NCBI RefSeq assembly: GCF_900111095.1
Contig: NZ_FOGB01000002.1
Coordinates: 111,405 to 175,404, forward strand
Direction: 5' to 3'
Length of the DNA: 64,000 bases
From: Amphritea atlantica
GTDB taxonomy: Bacteria > Pseudomonadota > Gammaproteobacteria > Pseudomonadales > Balneatricaceae
In this document: in pieces, positions 56,471-64,000 of the stretch
How the letters are laid out: each line of letters opens with the position of its first letter
Position numbering within the stretch: the stretch's first letter is position 1
Notes under the pieces: model-generated
The model's input: only the letters and a program-made list of their open reading frames with translations
Told to the model about the DNA's origin: nothing
The model's database searches: none
Position numbers and translations under genes: made by a program

Positions 56471-58693
56471 TCATCCCGAGTCTTTAGCCGATGAGGGCTT
56501 AAACAGGCGCAGCCGGTTAGCATTACTGACCACGGTGACCGACGAGAACGCCATCGCAGCACCGGCAATCACCGGGCTGAGTAACAGGCCGGTAAAGGGG
56601 AACAGAATACCCGCGGCGACCGGAATCCCCAGCGTGTTGTAGATAAAGGCACCAAACAGGTTTTGACGGATATTGCTCAGGGTCGCCCGTGATAGTTCAA
56701 TCGCATCGGCGACCGAGTGCAGGCTGTTGCGGATCAGGACCATATCGGCGCTTTCAATCGCCACATCGGTGCCGTTGCCAATAGCGAAACCCACATCGGC
56801 CCGGGCCAGCGCCGGTGCATCGTTGATACCATCACCGCACATCGCAACGTGACCTCCCTCCTGTTGCAGTTTCTCAATCTGTTTTGCTTTATCTTCGGGC
56901 ATCACCCCGGCAATAAAGTTATCCACAGCCACCTGCCGGGCCACTGCCGCGGCGGTATGTGGGTTATCTCCGGTGATCATCACGACGCTTATGCCCATCT
57001 GTTTCAGGCGGCTGATGGCCGCGATAGAGTCCTTGCGGATCGGGTCAGCAATGGCGATTAATCCGGCTACCTCGCCATCAATGGCAATATACACCGGGGT
57101 TTTCGCCTGCTCTGCCAGCGTCTGCGCCTGGTTTTTGAAGGCGGAAAAATCGATATTCTGCTCCGTCATCCAGGCGCTGTTCCCCAGCGTGACGGCGATG
57201 CCCTCAACCTGTCCTGAGGCCCCCCGTCCGCTATGAGCCTGAAAGTTTGCCACCGGGCTGAGGCTGATGTTTTGCTCCTGAGCATGATGGACAATGGCTT
57301 CTGCCAGCGGGTGTTCTGAAACCGCTTCCAGTGATGCCGCTAGCTGCAGCAGTTGCGGATGGGAGCCGGACAGGTCGGTTACCTGGGGTGAGCCTTCGGT
57401 AATGGTGCCGGTTTTATCCAGTACCAGAGTATCCAGCTGCGAGGCGCTCTGCAGCGCCTGGCCGTTGCGGATCAGAATACCGTATTCTGCTGCTTTACCC
57501 ACCCCCACCATCACGGACATCGGTGTTGCCAGGCCCAGCGCGCAGGGACAGGCGATAATCAGCACCGTCATGGCGGTGACCAGCATATACGCCAGCTGAG
57601 GCTCAGGGCCCAGCAGATACCAGATCAGCGCGGTCACTAGGCTGCAGAGGATAACTACCGGTACAAAAATACCCGCGACCGTATCGGCCAACCGGGAGAT
57701 TTCCGGTTTGCTGGCCTGGGCCTGCTTCACCATCTCGATGATCCGGCTGAGGGCGGTTTCGCTGCCAACTTTTTCGGCTGTCACCTTCAGCGTACCGGAT
57801 TTGTTCAGGGTGCCTGCGCTGACACTGTCGCCGACCGCTTTGCTCACCGGTAGTGGCTCGCCGCTGAGCATCGACTCATCGATCAGACTGCTGCCCTCCT
57901 CGACAATGGCATCAACGGGTATCTGTTCGCCGGGGCGAATGCGCAGAAGATCACCGCTTTGCACCAGTTCCAGCGGCAGTTCCACCTCCTTCTCATTGCG
58001 AATCACCCGCGCTGTTTTAGGTTGCAGGTTGAGCAGTCGCTCGACCGCTTCGGAGGTTTTACCCCGGGCCCGGATCTCCATCGCCAGGCCGAAGTTCACC
58101 AGACCGATAATCATGGCACTGGCTTCATAATAGAGGTGGCGGGAGCCTTCCGGTAACATCTGCGGAAACAGTACTACCGCGGTGGAATAAAGCCATGCGG
58201 CCCCGGTGCCCAGGGCGATCAGACTGTCCATGGTCGCTGAGCCATTTTTCAGTGCGCTCCAGGCACCGCTGAAAAAGTGCCGCCCCGGGAACAGCAGAAT
58301 GCCCAGAGTCAGCAGGCCTGTGATGCCCCAGATAACCTGATCCTGTGGGGTTCGAACGCTCATCTCATCCATCAGTATCCCGGCAACCATCAGTGGAATA
58401 CCGACACCCAGTGCCAGCAGGGTGTTGCGAATATGTTGTTTGTACTGGGCGGCCTGCTGAGCTTTCTGGCGTGCCCGGTCTTCCGCTTCATTGCTGGCCA
58501 GGCGGCCACGGTAACCGATCTCTGACAGGGCAGCGATCAGGTTGTCGCTGCTGATGGGGCCTTCGACATTGAGTCGTCGCTGGGGGAAATCTACCGCCGC
58601 CTGATCGACATCCGGCAGGGCGTTAATCCCCTTTTCAATCTTTTTCACGCAACCGGCGCAGGTCACGTTTTCTAATAACAGTGTGGTAGTCAT
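56471..58693 (-). CDS. copA: Copper-exporting P1B-type ATPase
   Basis: A 740-residue copper pump. One N-terminal HMA domain has the CAGC motif (C12, C15). The membrane CPC motif is in IIACPCALGLATPMS, the phosphorylation site is DKTGTITEG, and the HP motif is in SEHPLAEAI. It exports Cu+ from the cytoplasm. A CueR-type promoter lies directly upstream, so it belongs to the CueR regulon of this cluster. Confidence 0.95.
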   Translation of the reverse strand: MTTTLLLENVTCAGCVKKIEKGINALPDVDQAAVDFPQRRLNVEGPISSDNLIAALSEIGYRGRLASNEAEDRARQKAQQAAQYKQHIRNTLLALGVGIPLMVAGILMDEMSVRTPQDQVIWGITGLLTLGILLFPGRHFFSGAWSALKNGSATMDSLIALGTGAAWLYSTAVVLFPQMLPEGSRHLYYEASAMIIGLVNFGLAMEIRARGKTSEAVERLLNLQPKTARVIRNEKEVELPLELVQSGDLLRIRPGEQIPVDAIVEEGSSLIDESMLSGEPLPVSKAVGDSVSAGTLNKSGTLKVTAEKVGSETALSRIIEMVKQAQASKPEISRLADTVAGIFVPVVILCSLVTALIWYLLGPEPQLAYMLVTAMTVLIIACPCALGLATPMSVMVGVGKAAEYGILIRNGQALQSASQLDTLVLDKTGTITEGSPQVTDLSGSHPQLLQLAASLEAVSEHPLAEAIVHHAQEQNISLSPVANFQAHSGRGASGQVEGIAVTLGNSAWMTEQNIDFSAFKNQAQTLAEQAKTPVYIAIDGEVAGLIAIADPIRKDSIAAISRLKQMGISVVMITGDNPHTAAAVARQVAVDNFIAGVMPEDKAKQIEKLQQEGGHVAMCGDGINDAPALARADVGFAIGNGTDVAIESADMVLIRNSLHSVADAIELSRATLSNIRQNLFGAFIYNTLGIPVAAGILFPFTGLLLSPVIAGAAMAFSSVTVVSNANRLRLFKPSSAKDSG

Positions 58694-58726
58694 GACTCAT
58701 CTCGCATAACGGTTCTTTCTATTTAC

Positions 58727-58757
58727 AGGTTAGAGCTTCCAGTCGCTGTAAGGTCAA
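58727..58757 (-). promoter_or_regulatory. CueR-type operator and promoter of copA
   Basis: On the minus strand TTGACC and TAACCT are separated by 19 bp, the over-long spacer of MerR-family promoters. The spacer holds the dyad ACCTTACAGCGACTGGAAGCT, close to the CueR box ACCTTCC...GGAAGGT. The copA start lies 34 bp downstream. Confidence 0.88.
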
Positions 58758-58848
58758 CTGCTGGTGGACAAGAAAGTTGCTTTTTTTTTGCCAACAGGCG
58801 AATCTGTAGCGAGTAACGTTGAATTGAGTTGAGAGTCTGGTTGTTCTG

Positions 58849-59196
58849 ATGTGGTATCGCGCCCTGTTAATCCTGCTGCTGAGTGTGATGGCTGTTAATC
58901 CAGCGATCTCCGCTGGAGTGCCCGTTGTTGCGTCACATTCTCAGATGGGCTGTCATGGTGATAACTGTGATATGCACAGCGTTGAGATGACCGGCGCTGT
59001 GCTGAACAGTGCCGACTGTTGCGATGCAGAGTTGCCCGACTGCTGTTTGCAGCTGGCAGCACTGTTTATGATGCCGACCGGGTTTCAATCTATTTCATCC
59101 TCCCAAATCCAGCCTGGCTGGTCACTCAGCGGTTACCTTTCCGCTATCCCTCCTCCGCTCTACCACCCTCCCCGGCCAATGCGCCAGTCTGTTTGA
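58849..59196 (+). CDS. CopL-like small secreted Cys-rich protein
   Basis: A 115-residue protein with a signal peptide (to NPAIS-AG). Six cysteines (35, 40, 57, 58, 65, 66) and several His/Met residues suggest metal binding. The C-terminal AIPPPLYHPPRPMRQS resembles the ending of CopL/DUF2946-like copper proteins. Context between copA and cueR supports a copper role. The family call is tentative. The gene is divergent from copA, 155 bp away, across the CueR promoter. Confidence 0.65.
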   Translation: MWYRALLILLLSVMAVNPAISAGVPVVASHSQMGCHGDNCDMHSVEMTGAVLNSADCCDAELPDCCLQLAALFMMPTGFQSISSSQIQPGWSLSGYLSAIPPPLYHPPRPMRQSV

Positions 59197-59244
59197 TACG
59201 CTCATGGAATAATCGCTGTTTGTTAAAGATTGCCGGAGTTGATT

Positions 59245-59658
59245 ATGAATATTTCTCAGGCCGCAGCCGCCACTGGACTGACCAGTAAAACGATTCGCTT
59301 TTATGAGCAGCAAGGTGTTATTCCCCCGGCTGCACGCTCTGCGAATGGTTACCGGATCTACAGTGAACAGCAACTGGAAAGCCTGCGTTTTATTAAACGG
59401 GCCCGGGATCTGGGATTCTCGCTCGATGAGAGCCGGGAGTTACTGCAGTTATCTCAGGACCCCTCCCGTACCAGTGCCAGTGTCAAACAGAAAGCAGAAT
59501 TGCAGATACAGCGGATCGATCAGCAGATTGAGTCGTTGCAGCAGATGAGGGCAATACTGGAAAGTGCCGCCCGTGAATGCCGTGGTGACGATGGCGCTGA
59601 ATGCCCGATCCTTGATCAGTTAAATGGCGTGACTGTCGATAACGAGAGTCCGGAGTAA
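59245..59658 (+). CDS. cueR: CueR, copper-responsive MerR-family regulator
   Basis: A 137-residue MerR protein. The winged HTH is at 1-70 (MNISQAAAATGLTSKTIRFYEQQG). The metal-binding loop is C112-RGDDGAE-C120, the same C-x7-C spacing and positions as E. coli CueR for Cu+. ATG at 59245 with GGAG seven bases upstream. Expected to act at 58727-58757 to activate copA. Confidence 0.93.
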   Translation: MNISQAAAATGLTSKTIRFYEQQGVIPPAARSANGYRIYSEQQLESLRFIKRARDLGFSLDESRELLQLSQDPSRTSASVKQKAELQIQRIDQQIESLQQMRAILESAARECRGDDGAECPILDQLNGVTVDNESPE

Positions 59659-59664
59659 TACCCA

Positions 59665-60144
59665 ATGAAAAAAATGATACTGCTACTGGCAGGCCTGTTT
59701 GGGCTGTCACTGAATGGCTATGCCGGCGATTCGGTGTGGCTGGAAGGCAAAACCGATCAGCAATATGAGATCACTGTGTACCGCAGTGCGTCCTGTGGTT
59801 GTTGCAAAGGCTGGATAAGCCATCTGAAAGATCACCACTTCAGTGTTAAAGATGTGGTGGTGAATGATGTCACCCCCCATAAACAGCGACTGGGTGTACC
59901 TGCCAAAGCCGCTTCCTGTCACACCGCAGAAGTGAATGGCAAAGTGATAGAGGGGCATGTTCCTGCTCAGGATATCAAGCGCCTGCTGGCAACCAACAAT
60001 GATATTAAGTTGCTGGCGGTCCCTGGAATGCCCTCTGGCGGTCCGGGAATGGACGGTGTGGGAGCCCGCAAAGACGTCTTTACGGTCTATTCGATGGATA
60101 GTCAGAACCGGGTGGGTAGTTTCAGTCATTATGCGGATTATTGA
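59665..60144 (+). CDS. DUF411 metal-binding protein
   Basis: A 159-residue exported protein (signal peptide to GYA-GD). The DUF411 motif YRSASCGCCKGW gives C44, C46 and C47; a fourth cysteine is in AASCHTAEVNG. DUF411 proteins are often found in copper resistance loci. It follows cueR by 6 bp and overlaps the cytochrome gene by 14 bases, so it is in the same transcript. Confidence 0.85.
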   Translation: MKKMILLLAGLFGLSLNGYAGDSVWLEGKTDQQYEITVYRSASCGCCKGWISHLKDHHFSVKDVVVNDVTPHKQRLGVPAKAASCHTAEVNGKVIEGHVPAQDIKRLLATNNDIKLLAVPGMPSGGPGMDGVGARKDVFTVYSMDSQNRVGSFSHYADY

Positions 60145-60565
60145 ATTGCCTGCGGTGTTGATAGTGTTGCTGGGCGCCGTTTTACTGAGTGGCTGTGAGT
60201 CGGAGCCCAAAGTAGCCGGGCGCTGGTATACCCAGACTCAGGTGGATAACGGTAAGCAGTTATTTATTGATAACTGCGCCAAGTGCCACGGCGTGGCGGC
60301 ACAGGGCACCCCCAACTGGAATAAAACCGGGGCTGATGGTAAATATCCGCCGCCGCCTCTGAATGGTACCGCTCATGCCTGGCATCATCCGCTAACCGGA
60401 TTGAAGCGCTCGGTGCAACAGGGGGGTGTTCCCCTGGGTGGTTCGATGCCGGGGTTTGCTGATACGCTATCGGATGCGGAGACCGAGGCGGTGATCAGTT
60501 ATTTCCAGAACCGCTGGCCGGCACCGATCTATCAGGCCTGGCTGGACCGGGGTGGTCTGAAGTAA
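60131..60565 (+). CDS. Lipoprotein cytochrome c
   Basis: A 144-residue protein starting at the ATG at 60131. A lipobox VLLSGC makes C22 the lipidated residue. One haem motif CAKCH (49-53) and a distal Met in GGSMPGF give a class I mono-haem c-type cytochrome. It overlaps the DUF411 gene and may transfer electrons in periplasmic copper chemistry; this is inferred from position. A strong terminator follows. Confidence 0.88.
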   Translation: MRIIELPAVLIVLLGAVLLSGCESEPKVAGRWYTQTQVDNGKQLFIDNCAKCHGVAAQGTPNWNKTGADGKYPPPPLNGTAHAWHHPLTGLKRSVQQGGVPLGGSMPGFADTLSDAETEAVISYFQNRWPAPIYQAWLDRGGLK

Positions 60566-60585
60566 TTGCCGTAAAGCCATCAGCT

Positions 60586-60615
60586 AAAGCGCCTTTCCCG
60601 GAAGGCGCTTTTTTA
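60586..60615 (+). terminator. Intrinsic terminator of the cueR operon
   Basis: The stem AAAGCGCCTT / AAGGCGCTTT with loop TCCCGG is followed by a T-rich run. It lies 21 bp after the cytochrome stop. Confidence 0.9.
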
Positions 60616-60817
60616 TTTTCGCTGAAGCGGTGAAGAGTCGTCTGGATATATGGCAAAAAAACAGATCTGGGCTACCTTCATAGAGCGTTTTTCTCAATCT
60701 TCAGGGCATTTAGCATAAAAGCGGCGACGATAGTTGCGTGACCTGATCAGAATACGTACAGTAGCGAACCTTGCCGAAAAGCCGGCATGAATAGCGACCG
60801 GTGGGTGGAGAGGATCG

Positions 60818-61381
60818 ATGACGGAAAAAGTATATCTGAACGCGCAGGAACTGCTTGAAGATTCATTCAGGCTGGCTCTGGAAGTGTTTAATAGTGGTTT
60901 TCGCCCAGACTTTATCGTCGGTGTCTGGCGGGGAGGCACACCGGTGGGCATCGCGGTGCAGGAACTGCTGGATAACCTTGGTGTTCAGACCGACCATATC
61001 GCTATCCGTACTTCGTCCTATACCGGTATCGGTACCCGGGATAAAGAGGTGCGGGTGCATGGGCTGGATTATCTGGTCCGTAACGTCAACCACTCCGATT
61101 CCCTGCTGATTGTCGATGATGTGTTCGACACCGGGCTGAGTATCAAAGCGGTGATCGATACACTGAAAGATAAAGCGCGGCTGAATACGCCGCATGATAT
61201 CCGGATTGCTACACCCTGGTTCAAACCCGTGAACAACAGAACCGATCTTGAGCCGGATTATTTCCTGCATAAGTCGGATAACTGGCTGGTTTTCCCCCAC
61301 GAACTCAAGGGGTTGGACCGGGAAGAGATGCTGGCCAATAAGCCGGGTCTGAAACAGATTTTTGAGGAATACGGAATCTGA
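60818..61381 (+). CDS. Purine-type phosphoribosyltransferase
   Basis: A 187-residue type I PRTase. The PRPP loop is LLIVDDVFDTGLS (96-108). The N-terminal region DFIVGVWRGGTPVGIAVQELL is typical of xanthine/hypoxanthine PRTases of the Gpt/Hpt-like group. It salvages a purine base with PRPP; which base is not decided. A GAGAGG ribosome site precedes the ATG. It stands alone before the EF-G2 gene. Confidence 0.83.
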   Translation: MTEKVYLNAQELLEDSFRLALEVFNSGFRPDFIVGVWRGGTPVGIAVQELLDNLGVQTDHIAIRTSSYTGIGTRDKEVRVHGLDYLVRNVNHSDSLLIVDDVFDTGLSIKAVIDTLKDKARLNTPHDIRIATPWFKPVNNRTDLEPDYFLHKSDNWLVFPHELKGLDREEMLANKPGLKQIFEEYGI

Positions 61382-61470
61382 CACACTGATGCGATATCAG
61401 CGTATCCTGTTCCCATAAAATGAACCCTGTGCGGAGATATCAGAGCAAAGATTTTTCTTTGCTTAAAATA

Positions 61471-61499
61471 TCTACAAATGCCAATGAATGCGGTATAAT
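61471..61499 (+). promoter_or_regulatory. Promoter of the EF-G2 gene
   Basis: TCTACA (61471-61476) and TATAAT (61494-61499) are spaced 17 bp, followed by the GC-rich discriminator GCCGCGC, as in promoters of translation genes. Confidence 0.7.
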
Positions 61500-61536
61500 G
61501 CCGCGCATTTTACGCCCCTAACATTCGAGTGAAGAA

Positions 61537-63621
61537 ATGTCTGACTTATCACACTACCGTAATATCGGTATTTTCGCCCACGTAGACGCGGGTAAAACTA
61601 CCACGACCGAACGTATCCTGAAGCTGACAGGTAAAATCCATAAGACAGGTGAGGTTCACGATGGTGAGTCCACTACCGACTTCATGGAGCAGGAAGCTGA
61701 GCGGGGTATTACTATCCAGTCAGCGGCGATCACCACTTTCTGGAAAGATCACCGTTTCAACATCATCGATACTCCCGGACACGTTGACTTCACCGTTGAA
61801 GTATATCGTTCTCTGAAAGTTCTGGATGGCGGCATCGGCGTATTCTGTGGGTCTGGTGGTGTTGAGCCACAATCAGAAACTAACTGGCGTTATGCCGATG
61901 AGTCGGGCGTTTCCCGTATCATCTTCGTAAACAAGCTTGACCGTATGGGTGCTGACTTTAACCGTGTAGTTAACCAGGTTGAAAATGTACTGGCTGCTAA
62001 GCCATTGGTTATGGTTCTTCCAATTGGCCGCGAAGAAGACTTCGTTGGTGTTGTTGATCTGCTGACTCGCCAGGCTTACGTGTGGGATGACTCAGGTCTG
62101 CCTGAGAACTACAGCATCCAGGATATCCCTGCCGACATGGTAGAAGATGTTGAGATGTACCGTGAGCAACTGATCGAAACCGCTGTTGAGATGGATGACG
62201 ATCTGATGATGGCTTACATGGACGGCGAAGAGCCTGCTATGGAAGATATCAAGCGTTGTATCCGTACCGGTACCCGCGAACTGGCATTCTTCCCAACTTA
62301 CTGTGGTTCAGCATTCAAAAACAAAGGTATTCAGCTGGTGCTGGATGCGGTTGTTGATTACCTGCCAAGCCCAACCGATGTTATCCCTCAGGATCTGACC
62401 GATGAGCTGGGTGAGCCAACCGGTGAAGTGGCAACTGTTTCCGTTGATGAGCCTTTCCGCGCCCTGGCATTCAAAATCATGGATGACCGTTTCGGCGCCC
62501 TGACCTTTATTCGGATCTACTCCGGTAAGCTGAAGAAAGGCGACACCATCCTGAACTCGTTCACCGGCAAAACTGAACGTATCGGTCGTATGTGTGAGAT
62601 GGAAGCTGACCAGCGTAAAGAACTTGATTCTGCGCAGGCGGGCGACATCATCGCTATCGTGGGTATGAAGAACGTACAGACTGGTCACACCCTGTGTGAT
62701 CCTAAGCACGAATGTACCCTTGAAGCGATGGTATTCCCTGAGCCGGTAATCTCCATTGCAGTAACACCTAAAGATAAAGGTGGTGCTGAGAAGATGGGTA
62801 TCGCTATCGGTAAGATGGTTGCAGAAGATCCAACCTTCATCGTTGAAACCGATGAAGACTCTGGCGAAACCATCCTGAAAGGTATGGGCGAGCTGCACCT
62901 GGATATCAAAGTTGACATCCTCAAGCGTACTTACGGTGTTGAACTGGTTGTTGGTCAGCCTCAGGTTGCTTACCGCGAGACAATCACTCAGCCAATCGAA
63001 GACAGCTACACCCACAAGAAACAGTCTGGTGGTTCAGGTCAGTACGGTAAGATCGACTACCGCATCAAGCCGGGCGAGCAGAACAGTGGGTTCACCTTCT
63101 CCTCTACGGTTGTGGGTGGTAACGTACCTAAGGAATTCTTCCCGGCTATCGAGAAGGGCTTCAAGAGCATGATGGAGACTGGTCCTCTGGCTGGCTTCCC
63201 TGTGCTGGACGTTGAGATTGAGCTGTTTGACGGTGGTTACCACGCGGTTGACTCCTCTGCGATTGCCTTTGAGATTGCTGCTAAAGGTGCGTTCCGTCAG
63301 TCCATGCCTAAAGCGGGTCCACAGCTGCTGGAGCCTATCATGAAGGTTGACGTGTTCACTCCTGAAGATCACGTAGGTGATGTTATCGGTGACCTTAACC
63401 GTCGTCGTGGCATGATCTCTGGTCAGGAAGCTGCGGGTTCAGGCGTTCGTGTTAAAGCTGACGTGCCTCTGTCTGAGATGTTCGGTTATATCGGACATCT
63501 GCGTACTATGACCTCTGGTCGTGGTCAGTTCTCTATGGAGTTCGCTCACTACGCGCCATGTCCGGCTAACGTATCTGAGAAAGTTATCGCTGAAGAGAAA
63601 GAGCGTAAAGCTAACAAGTAA
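61537..63621 (+). CDS. fusA2: Elongation factor G, second type (EF-G2)
   Basis: A 694-residue translational GTPase. G motifs: [19 protein letters not shown] and VNKLDRMG. The sequence ([38 protein letters not shown]) is very close to the stand-alone EF-G2 of Vibrio and Pseudomonas, not to the str-operon copy. It is not next to rpsL, rpsG or tuf. Codon use is visibly biased to preferred codons, suggesting high expression. It catalyses translocation and may share roles in ribosome recycling. A terminator follows. Confidence 0.92.
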   Translation: MSDLSHYRNIGIFAHVDAGKTTTTERILKLTGKIHKTGEVHDGESTTDFMEQEAERGITIQSAAITTFWKDHRFNIIDTPGHVDFTVEVYRSLKVLDGGIGVFCGSGGVEPQSETNWRYADESGVSRIIFVNKLDRMGADFNRVVNQVENVLAAKPLVMVLPIGREEDFVGVVDLLTRQAYVWDDSGLPENYSIQDIPADMVEDVEMYREQLIETAVEMDDDLMMAYMDGEEPAMEDIKRCIRTGTRELAFFPTYCGSAFKNKGIQLVLDAVVDYLPSPTDVIPQDLTDELGEPTGEVATVSVDEPFRALAFKIMDDRFGALTFIRIYSGKLKKGDTILNSFTGKTERIGRMCEMEADQRKELDSAQAGDIIAIVGMKNVQTGHTLCDPKHECTLEAMVFPEPVISIAVTPKDKGGAEKMGIAIGKMVAEDPTFIVETDEDSGETILKGMGELHLDIKVDILKRTYGVELVVGQPQVAYRETITQPIEDSYTHKKQSGGSGQYGKIDYRIKPGEQNSGFTFSSTVVGGNVPKEFFPAIEKGFKSMMETGPLAGFPVLDVEIELFDGGYHAVDSSAIAFEIAAKGAFRQSMPKAGPQLLEPIMKVDVFTPEDHVGDVIGDLNRRRGMISGQEAAGSGVRVKADVPLSEMFGYIGHLRTMTSGRGQFSMEFAHYAPCPANVSEKVIAEEKERKANK

Positions 63622-63641
63622 TTGTTGCTTTACCGCTGATT

Positions 63642-63669
63642 AAAAAAGCCCGCATTCGCGGGCTTTTTT
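63642..63669. terminator. Bidirectional intrinsic terminator
   Basis: The stem GCCCGC / GCGGGC with loop ATTC is flanked by six A and six T. It lies between the convergent EF-G2 and reductase genes. Confidence 0.9.
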
Positions 63670-63704
63670 GTGTCTGGCTGCAGGGCAAAAGCGAATATTG
63701 GCAG

Positions 63705-64000
63705 TTACAGATCCAGTACCAGACAATCAGACAGTGCCCGGGAGCAGCAGGGGGTGAACTGATTGTTCAACTGCTTTTCCGCGTCGCTCAGATACATATC
63801 CCGGTGATCCGGAGTGCCCTCTATGACCGGGAGCAGGCAGGTGCCACAGACACCCTGTTCGCAGGAACAGGGTATCTCGAAGCCCTGTTCTTCCAACGCT
63901 TCCAGCACTGTCTGATCAGCACCGATGTCGATCAGCTGACCACTGCTGGCAATCCTGATCTGAAAACCCGCATTGTCATCATTCGCCGCACTCAGATCCT
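63705..64000 (-). CDS. PDR/VanB-type oxidoreductase, C-terminal part
   Basis: Incomplete; the gene enters from the right edge. The visible 98 residues are a plant-type [2Fe-2S] ferredoxin domain: PCSCEQGVCGTCLLP supplies three cysteines and TPCCSRA the fourth, preceded by GFQIRIASSGQLIDIGADQTVLEAL. This is the C-terminal module of vanillate O-demethylase-type reductases (FMN/NAD domains expected upstream), which pass electrons from NADH to a Rieske oxygenase. Confidence 0.85.
   Translation of the reverse strand, partial: DLSAANDDNAGFQIRIASSGQLIDIGADQTVLEALEEQGFEIPCSCEQGVCGTCLLPVIEGTPDHRDMYLSDAEKQLNNQFTPCCSRALSDCLVLDL

Noticed and set aside
56199-56487. Plus-strand small frames after nhaB
   Set aside because: No ribosome site; the minus-strand frame at 56115-56399 has a strong one and is preferred.
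56929-56937. DnaA box TTATCCACA
   Set aside because: A single match inside the copA coding region, without neighbours or an AT-rich unwinding region; not an origin.

Overview
The window looks like a chromosomal segment from a marine-type gammaproteobacterium, probably Oceanospirillales-like. This rests on gene content and order; no 16S rRNA gene is present. The stretch at about 16.5-33 kb (gmhB, glyS, glyQ, a lipid A type acyltransferase, trkH, trkA, rsmB, fmt, def, a LysM protein, dprA, tsaC, hemF, aroE) follows the order known from the origin-proximal region of Pseudomonas. Two parS sites (16790-16805 and 21192-21207, the same 16-mer in opposite orientations) support a position near oriC, although dnaA and oriC are not in the window.

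Layout. 0-0.3 kb: tandem REP-like repeats. 0.3-1.5 kb: a Cache-domain protein and an acetate transporter on the minus strand. 1.8-5.4 kb: molybdate uptake, modE-modA-modB-modC, with two ModE-like boxes around a potentially structured RNA. 5.6-7.1 kb: a short-form threonine deaminase (ilvA) preceded by a candidate Ile/Thr attenuator. 7.2-11.3 kb: DUF3095, DUF3135, a two-receiver regulator and ZntB. 11.4-16.4 kb: an AGCS symporter-aspA-ansA operon for Asn/Asp catabolism, with a divergent HTH regulator. 16.5-33.1 kb: the origin-proximal housekeeping block. 33.2-35.6 kb: a Lon-like protease. 35.7-37.7 kb: an AT-rich island with two unrecognised envelope proteins, flanked by imperfect direct repeats and triloop hairpins. 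37.7-41.4 kb: yrdA, prlC, yheV, tag. 41.4-46.7 kb: a PQQ-type dehydrogenase, a DMT exporter and the zur-znuABC zinc regulon. 46.7-47.0 kb: a broken and an intact tRNA-Leu(CAG). 47.2-53.6 kb: a small protein, a LysR regulator and an imelysin / di-haem cytochrome iron cluster. 53.7-56.4 kb: a peroxiredoxin-glutaredoxin hybrid, nhaB and a small unknown gene. 56.5-60.6 kb: copper handling (copA, a CopL-like protein, cueR, DUF411, a lipoprotein cytochrome c). 60.8-64 kb: a phosphoribosyltransferase, EF-G2 and the end of a VanB-type reductase.

Metal homeostasis dominates the accessory content: molybdate (ModE/ModABC), zinc (Zur/ZnuABC, ZntB), copper (CueR/CopA and companions) and probably iron (imelysin cluster with a Fur-like box). 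In each of the four regulated clusters a plausible operator can be read in the intergenic DNA.

The most novel-looking items are the ilvA leader (a 21-codon reading frame with Ile-Ile-Thr-Ile-Ile before a terminator whose 5' arm can pair with the leader end), the AT-rich two-gene island whose proteins resemble SPFH and FliL domains, the cGAAg triloop hairpins around that island, the possible three-way-junction RNA upstream of modE, and the parS site that covers the start codon of the acyltransferase gene. All function calls come from reading the sequence; no database search was run.
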